Shown: piece by piece, positions 34,858-43,698 of the stretch
Position numbering within the stretch: position 1 is the first letter of the stretch
How the letters are laid out: the number at the start of each line of letters is the position of its first letter
Source of the DNA: Actinoplanes sp. M2I2
Lineage (GTDB): Bacteria; Actinomycetota; Actinomycetes; Mycobacteriales; Micromonosporaceae
NCBI RefSeq assembly: GCF_023544445.1
Contig: NZ_JALPVJ010000002.1
Location: 186,001 to 250,000 of the forward strand
Direction of reading: 5' to 3'
Length of the DNA stretch: 64,000 nt
Translations under genes and position numbers: made by a program
The notes under the pieces: model-generated
The model's input: only the letters and a program-made list of their open reading frames with translations
Databases searched by the model: none
What the model was told of the DNA's origin: nothing

Positions 34858-35156
34858 ATGACAAGCAGCTTTCCGATCGCGAGGCGGTTCTCCCTCGCGG
34901 TGATGGTGTTGGTGCTGACCGCCGTCGCGGTCCTGGCTACCGGAGCGCGGGGGCACGCGGAAGCGGCCGGCTCCGGCGCACTGCCGGATCCGCGTCAGCG
35001 CCGTTCGCGGTGACGGCTCAGGAGTACGACTTCGGTGACGCCGCCGCGCGCCTGCCCGGTGTGACCTCGGCAGTGGAATTGCGGGGAGTGGTGCATCGGC
35101 CGCTCGACACCAGGGGCAAGCGGTTGCCGCTGGTCGTCATGGAGCACGGGATCTAG
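34858..35156 (+). pseudogene. Frameshifted remnant of a secreted alpha/beta hydrolase
   Basis: ATG 34858 opens a good signal peptide (ARRFSLAVMVLVLTAVAVLA) that ends at a stop after ~50 codons. In another frame the sequence continues APFAVTAQEYDFGDAAARLPG and then LRGVVHRPLDTRGKRLPLVV, a pattern seen before the HGxxxxC oxyanion region of secreted actinobacterial hydrolases, and stops right after MEHGI. So a frameshift and a truncation have removed the catalytic part. Identification is by motif recall. Confidence 0.55.
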
Positions 35157-35449
35157 TGGTGCAGGTGGCTCGTCACCCGCCGGACACCCGGACCACCAAA
35201 GGTGTGATCAATCGGCTGGCCACCGGACAGGACGTGAAGGGCGGTGTCCGGGCTCGCGGCTTCGCCGACCTCCGCGCCTGTTCCCCGGCACACCTGATCA
35301 GCGATCGCGCCGTCTGCCTGACCCGCTCGCGGGAAAACTCGGCCATCTCCGAGCCCCACGACAGCTGGGATGACACCTTCTCGATGGTGAAGGCGGCGTG
35401 GACCCGCCCCGGGTGTGGCAGTCAACCCGTACGCGGACAGGTAGGGGTC
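35157..35449. other. Non-coding stretch before sigma factor gene
   Basis: No supported gene; the frame in phase with the sigma factor is open but its residues do not resemble a sigma-factor N-terminus. It probably contains decayed sequence and the sigma promoter, which I could not pinpoint. Confidence 0.35.
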
Positions 35450-35983
35450 ATGGACCAGCAAGCAACAGCCGAGGATCGGTTCCGTGCTCTGCACCGGAGC
35501 ACGTTCCCCGACCTTCTCCGCTTCGTCTCCCGCCGGGTGCCGCCCGACGAGGCCGAGGACATCGTTTCGACGGTGTACCTCACCGCCTCGCGGCGCTTCG
35601 CCGAAGTGCCCGAGGACGCCCGCCCCTGGCTGTTCGGGGTGGCCCGCCGGACCATGGCGAATCAGACCCGCGGCTGGCTGCGGCGCCGGGCTCTCGACGT
35701 CCGGTTGACGGCGGTCGAGCCGGCCGAGGCGTACGACGACTCGGCCGGCGCCGCCACGCGGCTCGACCTGCAGCGGGCCTGGCAAGGTCTCAGCGCCGCC
35801 GACCGTGAGGTTCTCGCCCTGGTGGCGTTCGACGGTCTGACCTCGGAGCAGGCGGCCGGTGTGCTGGGCTGCCGCCGCTCGGCCTTCGCCATGCGTCTGA
35901 GCCGGGCGCGACGGCGGCTGCAGGACGCTCTGGAGCCCACCCCCTCCTCCTCCCGAATCGACGCCCTTCAGGAGCAACAGTGA
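35450..35983 (+). CDS. ECF-type RNA polymerase sigma factor
   Basis: A 177-residue sigma-70 family factor of the extracytoplasmic-function group. Region 2 spans ~12-75 (DLLRFVSRRVPPDEAEDIVSTV, with RPWLFGVARR following), region 4 spans ~110-165 (DREVLALVAFDGLTSEQAAGVLGC). It directs polymerase to a small regulon. AGGTAGGGG precedes ATG 35450. The downstream membrane-protein gene overlaps its stop by 4 bases (GTGA), the usual arrangement for a sigma factor and its regulator. Confidence 0.9.
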   Translation: MDQQATAEDRFRALHRSTFPDLLRFVSRRVPPDEAEDIVSTVYLTASRRFAEVPEDARPWLFGVARRTMANQTRGWLRRRALDVRLTAVEPAEAYDDSAGAATRLDLQRAWQGLSAADREVLALVAFDGLTSEQAAGVLGCRRSAFAMRLSRARRRLQDALEPTPSSSRIDALQEQQ

Positions 35984-36729
35984 TCGAGAACCGAGATGAC
36001 CTCGACCGCCTCGCCGTGCTCGACCCCGCCCGTGGCCTCGAGCCGACGGCCCTGCAGTGGGCCCGTTCCGAGGCGGCCGTCGAACGCGGCATGGCCGGAC
36101 GGCACACCTCTCCGGCGCGCCGGCGCTGGACCGTGGCCGGCGCCTCCGCAGCCGTGGCCAGTCTCATCGCCTTCGTCGCCGTTCCGGTGCTGGCGCCCGG
36201 GTCGGCCATCGCCTCGTGGACTGCCACCCCCACGGCCCGTACGGGCGAGCAGGTGTTGCCGCAGGCCGAGATGTGCGGCGCCGGCGACGTCGGTGGCAGC
36301 TCGGCCACGGTGAAGCCGTCGGACGTGATTCTGGCCGAGCAGCGCGGCGACATGACGATGCTCATCATGCGCAAGACCGGCGGCATGGTCGTCGAGTGCC
36401 TCAGCGTCGGGGACGACCGGTTCGCCTCGATGACCCTGATCGACGAGAAGGACGTGGTGCCGCCGCCGTCCGGCACGCTCACCCTGGAGACGCGCAGCAG
36501 CACCGGCGACGACGACATGTGGTCGAACATCGTGGGCCTGGCCGGTCCCGGCATCACCGCGGTGGACCTGCGCCTGGACGACGGCGCGACCGTGCACGCC
36601 AGCGTCAGGGGCGGCTGGTGGGGCGCCTGGTGGCCCGGCCCCGAGGGCGGCGAGGGCGGCGACGCGTTCACCGTCGTCGTCCACACCGCCCAGGGCACGA
36701 CCAACCTGCGCCCGTCCCAGCTCCGCTGA
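35980..36729 (+). CDS. Membrane protein, putative sigma-factor partner
   Basis: A 249-residue protein: ~50 cytoplasmic residues with an acidic start, one membrane helix (~50-72) and a ~175-residue outer domain ending in a Gly/Trp-rich patch (GGWWGAWWPGPEGGEGG). No zinc-binding HxxxCxxC anti-sigma motif is visible, so it is not a classical ZAS anti-sigma factor, but gene coupling with the sigma factor (overlapping GTGA; AGGAG upstream) suggests it controls or serves it. Confidence 0.7.
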   Translation: MIENRDDLDRLAVLDPARGLEPTALQWARSEAAVERGMAGRHTSPARRRWTVAGASAAVASLIAFVAVPVLAPGSAIASWTATPTARTGEQVLPQAEMCGAGDVGGSSATVKPSDVILAEQRGDMTMLIMRKTGGMVVECLSVGDDRFASMTLIDEKDVVPPPSGTLTLETRSSTGDDDMWSNIVGLAGPGITAVDLRLDDGATVHASVRGGWWGAWWPGPEGGEGGDAFTVVVHTAQGTTNLRPSQLR

Positions 36730-36757
36730 CCCCAGGGAGCGGGACGCGGTGACGGGC

Positions 36758-38014
36758 TCAGGAACAGGTGGCTCGGCCGTTCAGCGTCTCGGTGCTGTCG
36801 CGCTGGTATCCGACCTCGGCGTCGCCGCGCAGGGTGATGCTGTTGCAGCGGTGGCGTGACGGCGCCGAATGGCTCACGAAGCTCGCCGTGCTGACCGTGT
36901 TGCCCTCGAAGGTCACGTTGCTCAGGTCGCCGTCGAGGATCGGGGGGTCCTGCGCGCCGGCGCTGGTGATGGTGTTGCCGGTGATAGCGATCCGCGCGCT
37001 GCCGATGGCGAAATTGCCGTCGGTGTGCAGCACCAGGCCGCCGTGCGTGTCGCGGAACGTGTTGTCCCGCAGCTTGATGCCGCGGGCCGACGAGTCGGGG
37101 CGGTCGCCGCCGATCTCGAGGATGCCCTGGGTGTTCGACCCGGTGTTGTCGTGCACGTCGAGGTTGTCGGCGTAGTTCCACACTTCGACGAAGCCGCCGT
37201 CGTACCCGTAGTCGTGGCTCGTGTCCCGGCAGTTGGTGCAGCTGCTGTGGCTGACCTCGACGTCGCTCGCCTCGACCGAGAAGCCGATCGCGCCGTAGTC
37301 GTCGTCGCCGCCGGGAGTGTCCCGGACCATGTGCAGATCGCGGACGGTCACCCGCTCGGCCGAGGCGCCGCGGGCCTTGAGCAGCACGCCGACCCCGGTG
37401 TGGTCGACGGTGCTCGACCGGACGCTGCTGTTCGCGCCCCGGATCTCGACGCCGTTGGTCTCGGCGTCGGTGACCCGGATGTTTTCGACGATCTGGTACG
37501 CCCCGGACAGCAGCACCACGCTTTCAGCGCCGGCCGATCCGCCGTCGACGACCGGTTGCGCGCCCGCGCCGTACGCGGTGAGCCTGATGGGTTTGTCCCG
37601 GGTGCCGTCGCCGCGGAGCTGGACCGTGGTCTGCCAGGTGCACCCCCGGGCCAGCTCGATCACCGCGCCGGGGTCGAGGGCGCGTGAGGTGGCGGCCCGG
37701 ATGCTGCGCAGGGGCCGGGCGAGCGTTCCCTTGTTGCCGTCGTCGCCCTTCTCGCAGTCGACGTGGATGCCGTTGTCGGGGGTGGCCGACGGCTTCGGCG
37801 GGGGCGAGGTGACGGACTCGGCCGGGCCCAGCCGGGGACTGACCGTGGGCGGCGCGGGTGACGTGGTCGCCGGCGTGCTCCCCGGTGTCACGGGTGTGCT
37901 GACGGCCACGGTCTCGGTGGGGGAGAAGGTGGTGACGGCCAGCGCGCCGCCCAGCGGGATCGCCACGGCGGCCAGCCCGACCGCGAGCGTACGGCGAAGG
38001 CGTGAGCTCGGCAT
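36758..38014 (-). CDS. Secreted right-handed beta-helix protein
   Basis: A 418-residue exported protein. After a membrane-spanning signal (~8-30) comes a Pro/Thr/Ser-rich linker to ~80, then a parallel beta-helix: it opens IHVDCEKGDDGNKGTLARPLRSI, as in DUF1565/pectate-lyase-like proteins, and continues with repeated short rungs rich in Asn, Asp and Gly (IVENIRVTDAETNGVEIRG). It could be a polysaccharide lyase or hydrolase; no family-specific catalytic residues can be assigned. It is convergent with the sigma/membrane pair. The start region TAGGGTGG may act as -10 or as a weak ribosome binding site. Confidence 0.8.
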   Translation of the reverse strand: MPSSRLRRTLAVGLAAVAIPLGGALAVTTFSPTETVAVSTPVTPGSTPATTSPAPPTVSPRLGPAESVTSPPPKPSATPDNGIHVDCEKGDDGNKGTLARPLRSIRAATSRALDPGAVIELARGCTWQTTVQLRGDGTRDKPIRLTAYGAGAQPVVDGGSAGAESVVLLSGAYQIVENIRVTDAETNGVEIRGANSSVRSSTVDHTGVGVLLKARGASAERVTVRDLHMVRDTPGGDDDYGAIGFSVEASDVEVSHSSCTNCRDTSHDYGYDGGFVEVWNYADNLDVHDNTGSNTQGILEIGGDRPDSSARGIKLRDNTFRDTHGGLVLHTDGNFAIGSARIAITGNTITSAGAQDPPILDGDLSNVTFEGNTVSTASFVSHSAPSRHRCNSITLRGDAEVGYQRDSTETLNGRATCS

Positions 38015-38052
38015 CGCGCCACCCTAGCTGACGTGCGCGGTTGTCGGCCTGA

Positions 38053-39021
38053 TCAGGCGGCGGCCCGCAGATATCGCCGGCCGAGCTCGGCGCACGCGGC
38101 CTTCAGCTCCGGGGGCCCGACGACCTCGAGATCGGCGCCGAACCGGCCGAGCGAGGCGGCCAGGCTCGTCCACGACCACGAGCCCTGGACGAGCCGGCAG
38201 CGATCGGCGCCGAGCTCCTCGACCAGACCGTCCGTGGTGTAGGTGGCCACGACCCGGGCGGGAAGCCGCAGGAGGACCTCGCCGACGCACGGCCAGGCCG
38301 AGGAGGCCTCGTTGCCGCGGAACCGGGCCGCCACGAACGTGGCCAGATCCGGCGCGGGCAGGTCGCGCTCGGCGAAGCCGGGTCCGTTCGGCGTACGCGG
38401 GCTGATCCGGTCGACCCGGTAGGTCCGCCAGTCGTCCCGGTCGAGATCCCAGGCGACCAGATACCAGCGGGCGTTCCAGGTGACCAGGTGGTGCGGCTCG
38501 ACCCGGCGAGGCGGCCGGTCCGCCGGCTCCCCGGGGGACGCGTAGTCGAAGCGCAGGATCTCGCGGGCGTGCGCCGCGGCGCCGACGGCGGTCAGCACCG
38601 CGACATCTACCGGCTGGTCCGGCCGCGTGGCCGGCGCCGTGACGGCGGTGACGCGCAGGGCGTCGACGCGGTGCCGCAGCCGGCTCGGCAGGACCTGGCG
38701 GATGGTGGTCAGCGCCCGCGCCGCCCCCTCCTGGACGGCCGCGCCGGAGACGGCGGCGAGCTGCAGGGCGACCGTGAGGGCCACGGCCTGGTCGTCGTCG
38801 AACAGCAGCGGGGGCAGCTGCGCACCGGCGTCGAGCCGGTAGCCGCCGTCGGGCCCCTTGAACGTGCGGATCGGGTAGCCGAGCTCGCGCAGCCGGTCGA
38901 CGTCCCGGCGCACCGTGCGGGGGCTGATCTCCAGTCGCTCGGCCAGCAGACGGCCGGGCCAGTCGCGGCGGGCCTGCAGCAGCGACAGCAGGGACAGGAG
39001 CCGGGCCGACGTCTTGGGCAT
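38053..39021 (-). CDS. WYL-domain transcriptional regulator (YafY/DeoR type)
   Basis: A 322-residue regulator. An HTH_11 domain (~1-60: LLSLLSLLQARRDWPGRLLA, then ISPRTVRRDVDRLRELG) is followed by the WYL domain, whose signature here is NARWYLVAWDLDRDDWRTYRVDRI (~210-235), and a WCX extension. WYL proteins sense nucleic-acid or nucleotide ligands. ATG 39021 was chosen over ATG 39030. It is divergent from a VOC-fold gene, a frequent pairing in actinobacteria where the regulator controls the small enzyme. Confidence 0.9.
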   Translation of the reverse strand: MPKTSARLLSLLSLLQARRDWPGRLLAERLEISPRTVRRDVDRLRELGYPIRTFKGPDGGYRLDAGAQLPPLLFDDDQAVALTVALQLAAVSGAAVQEGAARALTTIRQVLPSRLRHRVDALRVTAVTAPATRPDQPVDVAVLTAVGAAAHAREILRFDYASPGEPADRPPRRVEPHHLVTWNARWYLVAWDLDRDDWRTYRVDRISPRTPNGPGFAERDLPAPDLATFVAARFRGNEASSAWPCVGEVLLRLPARVVATYTTDGLVEELGADRCRLVQGSWSWTSLAASLGRFGADLEVVGPPELKAACAELGRRYLRAAA

Positions 39022-39124
39022 GGGAATCATCCTGCCCGAGGTAGCGGCCACTCCCTGTCCTCTACCGCTGCGATCGTTCTCTCGTACCCGGCAGACAGCC
39101 GGCATCGAACGCGGGAGACAGCAC

Positions 39125-39550
39125 ATGGCCATCACCACCGTCACGCACGTCAACCTCCGGGGCAACGCGCGGGAGGCGCTCGAGTTCTACCGCTCCGTCT
39201 TCGGCGGCGACCTCACCGCGGTGACCTACGCCGACGCGCACAGCGCGCAGAACCCGGACGAGGCCGACCAGATCATGTGGGGCCAGGTCACCTCGCCCGA
39301 CGGCTTCGCGATCATGGCGTACGACGTCCCGTCGTCGCGCCCGTGGAGCCAGGGCGACGCCCCGTTCTTCGTCTCGGTGCGCGGCCGGGACGCCGACGAG
39401 ATCAGCGGTTACTGGAAGAAGCTGGCCGCGACCTCGAGCGTCGTGGTCGACCTCGCCCCGGCCGGCTGGGCGCCGCTGTACGGCATGCTCACCGACCCGT
39501 ACGGCATCACCTGGGTCCTCGACGTGGCCGTCGACCACTCGGCCGCCTGA
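39125..39550 (+). CDS. VOC/PhnB-like fold protein
   Basis: A 141-residue vicinal-oxygen-chelate protein similar to PhnB/DUF glyoxalase-like proteins: two beta-alpha-beta-beta-beta units, opening THVNLRGNAREALEFYRSVFGG and ending LTDPYGITWVLDV. It may be a small metal-dependent enzyme or binding protein; substrate unknown. GGGAG lies 8 bases before ATG 39125. The 103-base gap to the divergent WYL regulator holds both promoters. Confidence 0.88.
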   Translation: MAITTVTHVNLRGNAREALEFYRSVFGGDLTAVTYADAHSAQNPDEADQIMWGQVTSPDGFAIMAYDVPSSRPWSQGDAPFFVSVRGRDADEISGYWKKLAATSSVVVDLAPAGWAPLYGMLTDPYGITWVLDVAVDHSAA

Positions 39551-39579
39551 CACACGGGCCGGCCGACGCCGAACGCGCC

Positions 39580-40593
39580 CTAGAGGCGAGCTTGGACCGG
39601 GGTCTCGTCGATTTTCGCGCCGGCCTCGGTGAGCCGACTGAGGAACAGGTCGGGGTCGATCAGCAGTTCGGGCAGGTGGATTCCCGGCGGTACGGGGGTG
39701 TGCCCGTCCAGGCCGAGGACGGCGGGCAGGGTGAGCGCGAGACCCAGGCCGGTGAGCGAGGCCTGGCCGCCGGGGAACTCGAGGGTGGAGCGCCACGTCC
39801 GGCGCTCGCCCTCGGCCTCGCCCTCGAGTTCGACGACGGCTTCGGCGGTGACCGGCCCGCCGCGCCGGCGGCTCGAGGAGGCGCCGACGGCCAGGTCGAA
39901 GCGGATGTCGGCGGCGCCGGTGGCCGCGTACAGGCTGACGATGTCCAAGGGGCCGTAGGCGTCGGCGTCGAGCACCCGGCCGTCGATCGTCCGCAGCCGG
40001 CCCCGGGCGGCGTCGCCGGTCAGCCACCCGCGCCGGCCGTTCTCGAACGCGAAGGCGGTGGCCGAGCCCTCGCTCCGCCGCATGTCCTCGATCGCGGCCG
40101 GACCGCTGGAGTCCTGGTCGTCGAAGAGGGCCCCGATCCGGATGGTGTGCAGCGTGTCGAACCTCTGCGCGCCGTGCAGGGCGAGGAACATCGCGGCGCC
40201 GGTCCACCAATGGGCGGCGAGCACCACGGGAACCGTCGGGCGGTGGGCGAACAGAGCCAGTTCGGCGCCGGCCTCGGCCAGCCAGGTGCTGACGCTCACG
40301 TACGGGATGCCCCGGTCCTGGGCGAAGCGCAATCCGTGGAGGGCGTGGTCGGGGGCGGTGGCGATCACCGCGGAGAAGTCGCCGTCGAGGCCGAGTCCGG
40401 CGCGGTCGAGATCGATGGTGACCGCTCCCGCGGCACCGGTCGCGCGGGCTGCTTCCTGCGCTCGCCGGGGATCGCGGCCACCGACGACCGCCGGGACGTC
40501 GGGATGCCGCTCGCGGAACCAGCCGACGGCGGCCTGTCCTACCAATCCTGATCCGCCGGCGAAAAGTACGGGTGCTGACCTCGTAGTACGCAT
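39580..40593 (-). CDS. Saccharopine dehydrogenase-like NAD(P)-binding protein
   Basis: A 337-residue soluble protein with an N-terminal Rossmann fold (LFAGGSGLVGQAAVGWF) and the general layout of saccharopine-dehydrogenase-like or trans-acting enoyl-reductase-type oxidoreductases. True lysine-pathway activity is unlikely. GAGGGG precedes ATG 40593. It is divergent from a TetR-NAD(P)H quinone reductase pair and shares their operator region, so it probably belongs to the same redox or detoxification response. Confidence 0.78.
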   Translation of the reverse strand: MRTTRSAPVLFAGGSGLVGQAAVGWFRERHPDVPAVVGGRDPRRAQEAARATGAAGAVTIDLDRAGLGLDGDFSAVIATAPDHALHGLRFAQDRGIPYVSVSTWLAEAGAELALFAHRPTVPVVLAAHWWTGAAMFLALHGAQRFDTLHTIRIGALFDDQDSSGPAAIEDMRRSEGSATAFAFENGRRGWLTGDAARGRLRTIDGRVLDADAYGPLDIVSLYAATGAADIRFDLAVGASSSRRRGGPVTAEAVVELEGEAEGERRTWRSTLEFPGGQASLTGLGLALTLPAVLGLDGHTPVPPGIHLPELLIDPDLFLSRLTEAGAKIDETPVQARL

Positions 40594-40622
40594 CTCGGCC
40601 CCTCAGCAGTAGGTTACTTGTG

Positions 40623-40645
40623 GTAAGTTACTGGTCGTAACTTAC
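40623..40645. promoter_or_regulatory. TetR-type operator, 9-bp perfect arms
   Basis: GTAAGTTAC and GTAACTTAC flank TGGTC in the 76-base gap between the saccharopine-dehydrogenase-like gene and the TetR gene. Extra GTTACT and GGTAA copies flank it (40613-40655), suggesting two overlapping sites. It covers both promoter zones. Confidence 0.75.
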
Positions 40646-40669
40646 TCATGGTAATCACGAGGAGTCAAC

Positions 40670-41287
40670 GTGAGGGACCTCTCCGGCGCGGCCCCGCGCC
40701 GGCGACTGTCGAAACAGGAGCGTCACGCCCAGCTCCTGCACGTGGCTCGCGAGCTCATCCGGGACGCGGGCACCGACGAGCTCACCCTGGGCCGGCTGGC
40801 CGAGCGCGCCGGAGTCACCAAACCCTTGGTGTACGACCACTTCGGCGACCGGGCCGGGGTCCTCGCCGAGTTGTACCGCGAGTTCGAGGCCCGTCAGCGG
40901 GAGATGCTCGGGATCGCGCTCGACGACGCGGAGCCCGACCTGCCGGCGGTGGCCGATCTGGTCGCCGGGGCGTACATCGACTGCTGCCTCGCGGAGGGGC
41001 GGGAGCTGGCCGACGTCGTCGCCGCGCTCGAGGGCTCGGCCACCCTGAGCCGGGTCCGCCAGGAGGCCGAGGACGCCTACCTCGTCATGTGCCGGGCGGC
41101 CCTGGAACCCTTCGCCGGCCCGCTCGACATGGCCGGGATGCACGCGATCGTCGGCGCCGGCGACGCGCTGGCCCGCAGCGCGCTGGCCGGACGGATCAGC
41201 GCCGGACGGGCCCGGGGCGCGCTGGCCCGCGTCATCATCGCCGTCGCCACCGACGACGGGCCCGACACGACACCGGAGGCATCATGA
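40670..41287 (+). CDS. TetR-family transcriptional regulator
   Basis: A 205-residue repressor. The helix-turn-helix is at ~25-65 (LTLGRLAERAGVTKPLVYDHF), followed by the helical ligand-binding domain. GTG 40670 has GAGGAG upstream. The next gene starts inside its stop codon (ATGA), and a perfect inverted repeat lies just upstream, so it most likely represses itself, the quinone reductase and the divergent oxidoreductase until a small molecule is bound. Confidence 0.92.
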   Translation: MRDLSGAAPRRRLSKQERHAQLLHVARELIRDAGTDELTLGRLAERAGVTKPLVYDHFGDRAGVLAELYREFEARQREMLGIALDDAEPDLPAVADLVAGAYIDCCLAEGRELADVVAALEGSATLSRVRQEAEDAYLVMCRAALEPFAGPLDMAGMHAIVGAGDALARSALAGRISAGRARGALARVIIAVATDDGPDTTPEAS

Positions 41288-42084
41288 CGATCAGCCATCC
41301 CCCGAAAGCGGGCAGCGCCCTGTGGGTCTACGCCCACCCCCGCCGCGGGTCCCTGAACGACCGGCTCTTCCGGGAGGGAACCGAGGCGCTGTCGGCACGC
41401 TACGACGTTGCCACCTCCGACCTGCACGCTCAGGGCTTCGACCCCGTCCTGAGCGAGCGCGATCTCGGCGACCTGGCCGACAAGCCCGGCAACGTCGCCG
41501 AGCTGGCCGGTGAGGCGTACGCCCGGGGACAGGCGCCCGACGACGTGCGCGAGGAACAGGCCAAGCTGGCCGCCGCCGAGCTGCTCGTCGTGCAGTTCCC
41601 CCTGTGGTGGTACGGGCCGCCGGCCATCCTGAAGGGGTGGATCGACCGGGTCCTCACGAGTGGCTTCGCCTACGGCGATCTCGACCCCGAGCTCGGACTG
41701 CCGCGGCGGTACGGCGACGGTGGCCTGGTCGGGCGGCGGGCGCTCGTCGTCGTGACCGCGGGGGAGGACGCCAACTCGATCGGCCCGCGCGGCGTGAGCG
41801 GCGACCTGGAGTCCCTGCTGTTCCCGCTCACCCACGGCGTCTTCTGGTACGTGGGTATCGAGACGCTGGACCTGCATGTGGTCCATGACGCCGACGCCTT
41901 GGACGCGGCCGGCGTGGAGCGCGAGGTGCGGCGTCTGCGCGAGAGGGTGCGCACCGTCGACGCCGAGCCGGCTCAACCGTTCCGGCGCCTGCGCGACGGC
42001 GACTACCGCGAGACCCGGGCCCTGCGCGCGGATCTCCTGCCCGGCCGCACCGACCTCGGCATCCACCTCACCCCCGGCGGCTGA
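41284..42084 (+). CDS. NAD(P)H:quinone oxidoreductase, flavodoxin fold
   Basis: A 266-residue FMN/FAD-dependent reductase of the NQO1/KefF/MdaB group: VYAHPRRGSLNDRL at the start of the flavin-binding fold, VVQFPLWWYGPPAILKGWID in the centre. It is longer than KefF-type proteins because of a ~60-residue C-terminal extension. It reduces quinones or similar electrophiles by two electrons in the cytosol. It overlaps the TetR stop by 4 bases and is therefore co-translated with its presumed regulator. Confidence 0.9.
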   Translation: MTISHPPKAGSALWVYAHPRRGSLNDRLFREGTEALSARYDVATSDLHAQGFDPVLSERDLGDLADKPGNVAELAGEAYARGQAPDDVREEQAKLAAAELLVVQFPLWWYGPPAILKGWIDRVLTSGFAYGDLDPELGLPRRYGDGGLVGRRALVVVTAGEDANSIGPRGVSGDLESLLFPLTHGVFWYVGIETLDLHVVHDADALDAAGVEREVRRLRERVRTVDAEPAQPFRRLRDGDYRETRALRADLLPGRTDLGIHLTPGG

Positions 42085-42108
42085 GACGCCGATCCGGGCC
42101 GGCCCGGG

Positions 42109-43695
42109 TCAGACGATGACCGCCTCGATCAGGTGAGGACCCGGGTCGGCGACGGCGGCGGCGAACTGTTCCCGTAGTTCGCGGACTGTGCGGGCCCGGC
42201 TGGCCGGGACTCCCAGGCCGGTGCTGAGCGCGACGAAATCGAGGTCGGGCCGGGTCAGGTCGAGCATGCGCCGGGCCGCGCCGGCATCCTGGTTCGCGCC
42301 GACCCGGTCGAGCTCCGAGCGGAGGATCGCGTACGAGCGGTTGTTGAGGACGACGACGGTGATGTCCAGGTTCTCCCGGGCGTAGGTCCACAGGGCCGAG
42401 ATGGTGTATATGGCGCTGCCGTCCGCCTCCAGGCAGATCACCGGCCGTCGCGGGCAGGCGAGCGCGGCTCCCGCGGCCAGCGGCAGACCCTGACCGACGG
42501 CGAGGCCGGTCAGCCCGAGCACGTCGTGCGCGGGCGCGCCGGCGAACGCGGCCGGCACCGTCGCCATGCCCGCGGTGATCGATTCGTCACAGACGATGGC
42601 GTTCTCCGGCAGCAGACTCGCGATGGCGGGCGCCCAGTTCGCCGCGTCGAGGTCGCCCTCCGGCACAACCGGGACGCCGGCTGCGGATCCCCGCGCAACC
42701 GTCCCGGGTGCGAGGTCGTCGGCGATCTCGCGCAGCGCGTCCGCCACCGGTACGAGTTCCGGCGCGAGCACGTGGGCCGTGACCTCGGCCGGGATCAGGA
42801 TGCCGTCCCGTCCCGGGTAGGCGAAGGACGCGACGGGCGTGCGGGCGCCGGCCAGGACGACGTGCCGCACCCCGGCGAACTGGGTGCGGACGTCCTCGCT
42901 GCGGTAAGCCAGCGGCGTCACCCCGGGCATGCCGGCGCCCCGCCGCAACCGGGCCGGCCAGGTCGGGCAGAACAACCGTGCCCCGGTGACCTGGGCGATG
43001 CGGTCGGCGGCGCGCAACCCGTCGTCGGTGAGCGCGTCGCCGTCCAGCAGCAGGGCGACCGGTTCGTCGCCGGCCAGCAGCTTCGTCACTGTGTCGACGG
43101 CCGCCGGTCGGTCCGGTACGGCGCGGGGCGGCCGGGCGGGCGCGGCGGCGCCGCCGGGGGACCAGGACACGTCGGCCGGCACGATCAGCGTCGCGATCCG
43201 CCCGGACGTGCCGGTCGCGTGCTCCTCGTCCGGGCCGTCGAGGGTGGCGGCGATCGCGGCGGCGACGTCCCGGCCCACCGTGGACGGCCGAGCCGGCCGG
43301 TGCACCCACGCCGAGACCGAGGCGGCGACCGCGTCGATGTCGGACTCGAGCAGGGCGTCCAACGGTTTGTGGTCGATCGCGTGGTCACCGACGATGTTCA
43401 GCACGGCCGAGCCGGCCCGCCGCGCGTTGTGCAGATTGGCCAGGCCGTTGCCGAGCCCCGGGCCGAGGTGCAGGAGGGTCGCCGCCGGCCGGCCGGTCAT
43501 CCGGGCGTACCCATCGGCCGCGCCCGTGGCGACGCCCTCGAACAGGCACAGCACGCCGCGTATCTCCGGGTGGTCGTCCAGCGCCGCCACAAAGTGCATC
43601 TCCGACGTGCCGGGGTTGCCGAACACCGTCCGTACCCCGTTGTCGCTCAGCGTCCGAAGGATCGCCTCGGCGCCGTTGATCTCGTCGTTGACCAT
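42109..43695 (-). CDS. ThDP-dependent enzyme, acetolactate synthase-like
   Basis: A 528-residue thiamine-diphosphate enzyme of the acetolactate synthase/benzoylformate decarboxylase family. The cofactor-activating Glu is in LFEGVATGAADGYARM (~residue 53). The Mg-ThDP motif reads EADGSAIYTISALW and ends NNRSY, a variant of GDG...N with Ala for the first Gly. The central domain lacks the typical FAD-binding sequence of AHAS, so a decarboxylase or carboligase on a 2-oxo acid is more likely than branched-chain biosynthesis. It starts 3 bases after the DedA stop, so both are co-transcribed. Confidence 0.85.
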   Translation of the reverse strand: MVNDEINGAEAILRTLSDNGVRTVFGNPGTSEMHFVAALDDHPEIRGVLCLFEGVATGAADGYARMTGRPAATLLHLGPGLGNGLANLHNARRAGSAVLNIVGDHAIDHKPLDALLESDIDAVAASVSAWVHRPARPSTVGRDVAAAIAATLDGPDEEHATGTSGRIATLIVPADVSWSPGGAAAPARPPRAVPDRPAAVDTVTKLLAGDEPVALLLDGDALTDDGLRAADRIAQVTGARLFCPTWPARLRRGAGMPGVTPLAYRSEDVRTQFAGVRHVVLAGARTPVASFAYPGRDGILIPAEVTAHVLAPELVPVADALREIADDLAPGTVARGSAAGVPVVPEGDLDAANWAPAIASLLPENAIVCDESITAGMATVPAAFAGAPAHDVLGLTGLAVGQGLPLAAGAALACPRRPVICLEADGSAIYTISALWTYARENLDITVVVLNNRSYAILRSELDRVGANQDAGAARRMLDLTRPDLDFVALSTGLGVPASRARTVRELREQFAAAVADPGPHLIEAVIV

Positions 43696-43698
43696 GCT

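Noticed and set aside
35156..35449. N-terminal extension of the ECF sigma factor
   Set aside because: The open frame is longer, but ECF factors start just before region 2 and ATG 35450 has a purine-rich ribosome binding site.
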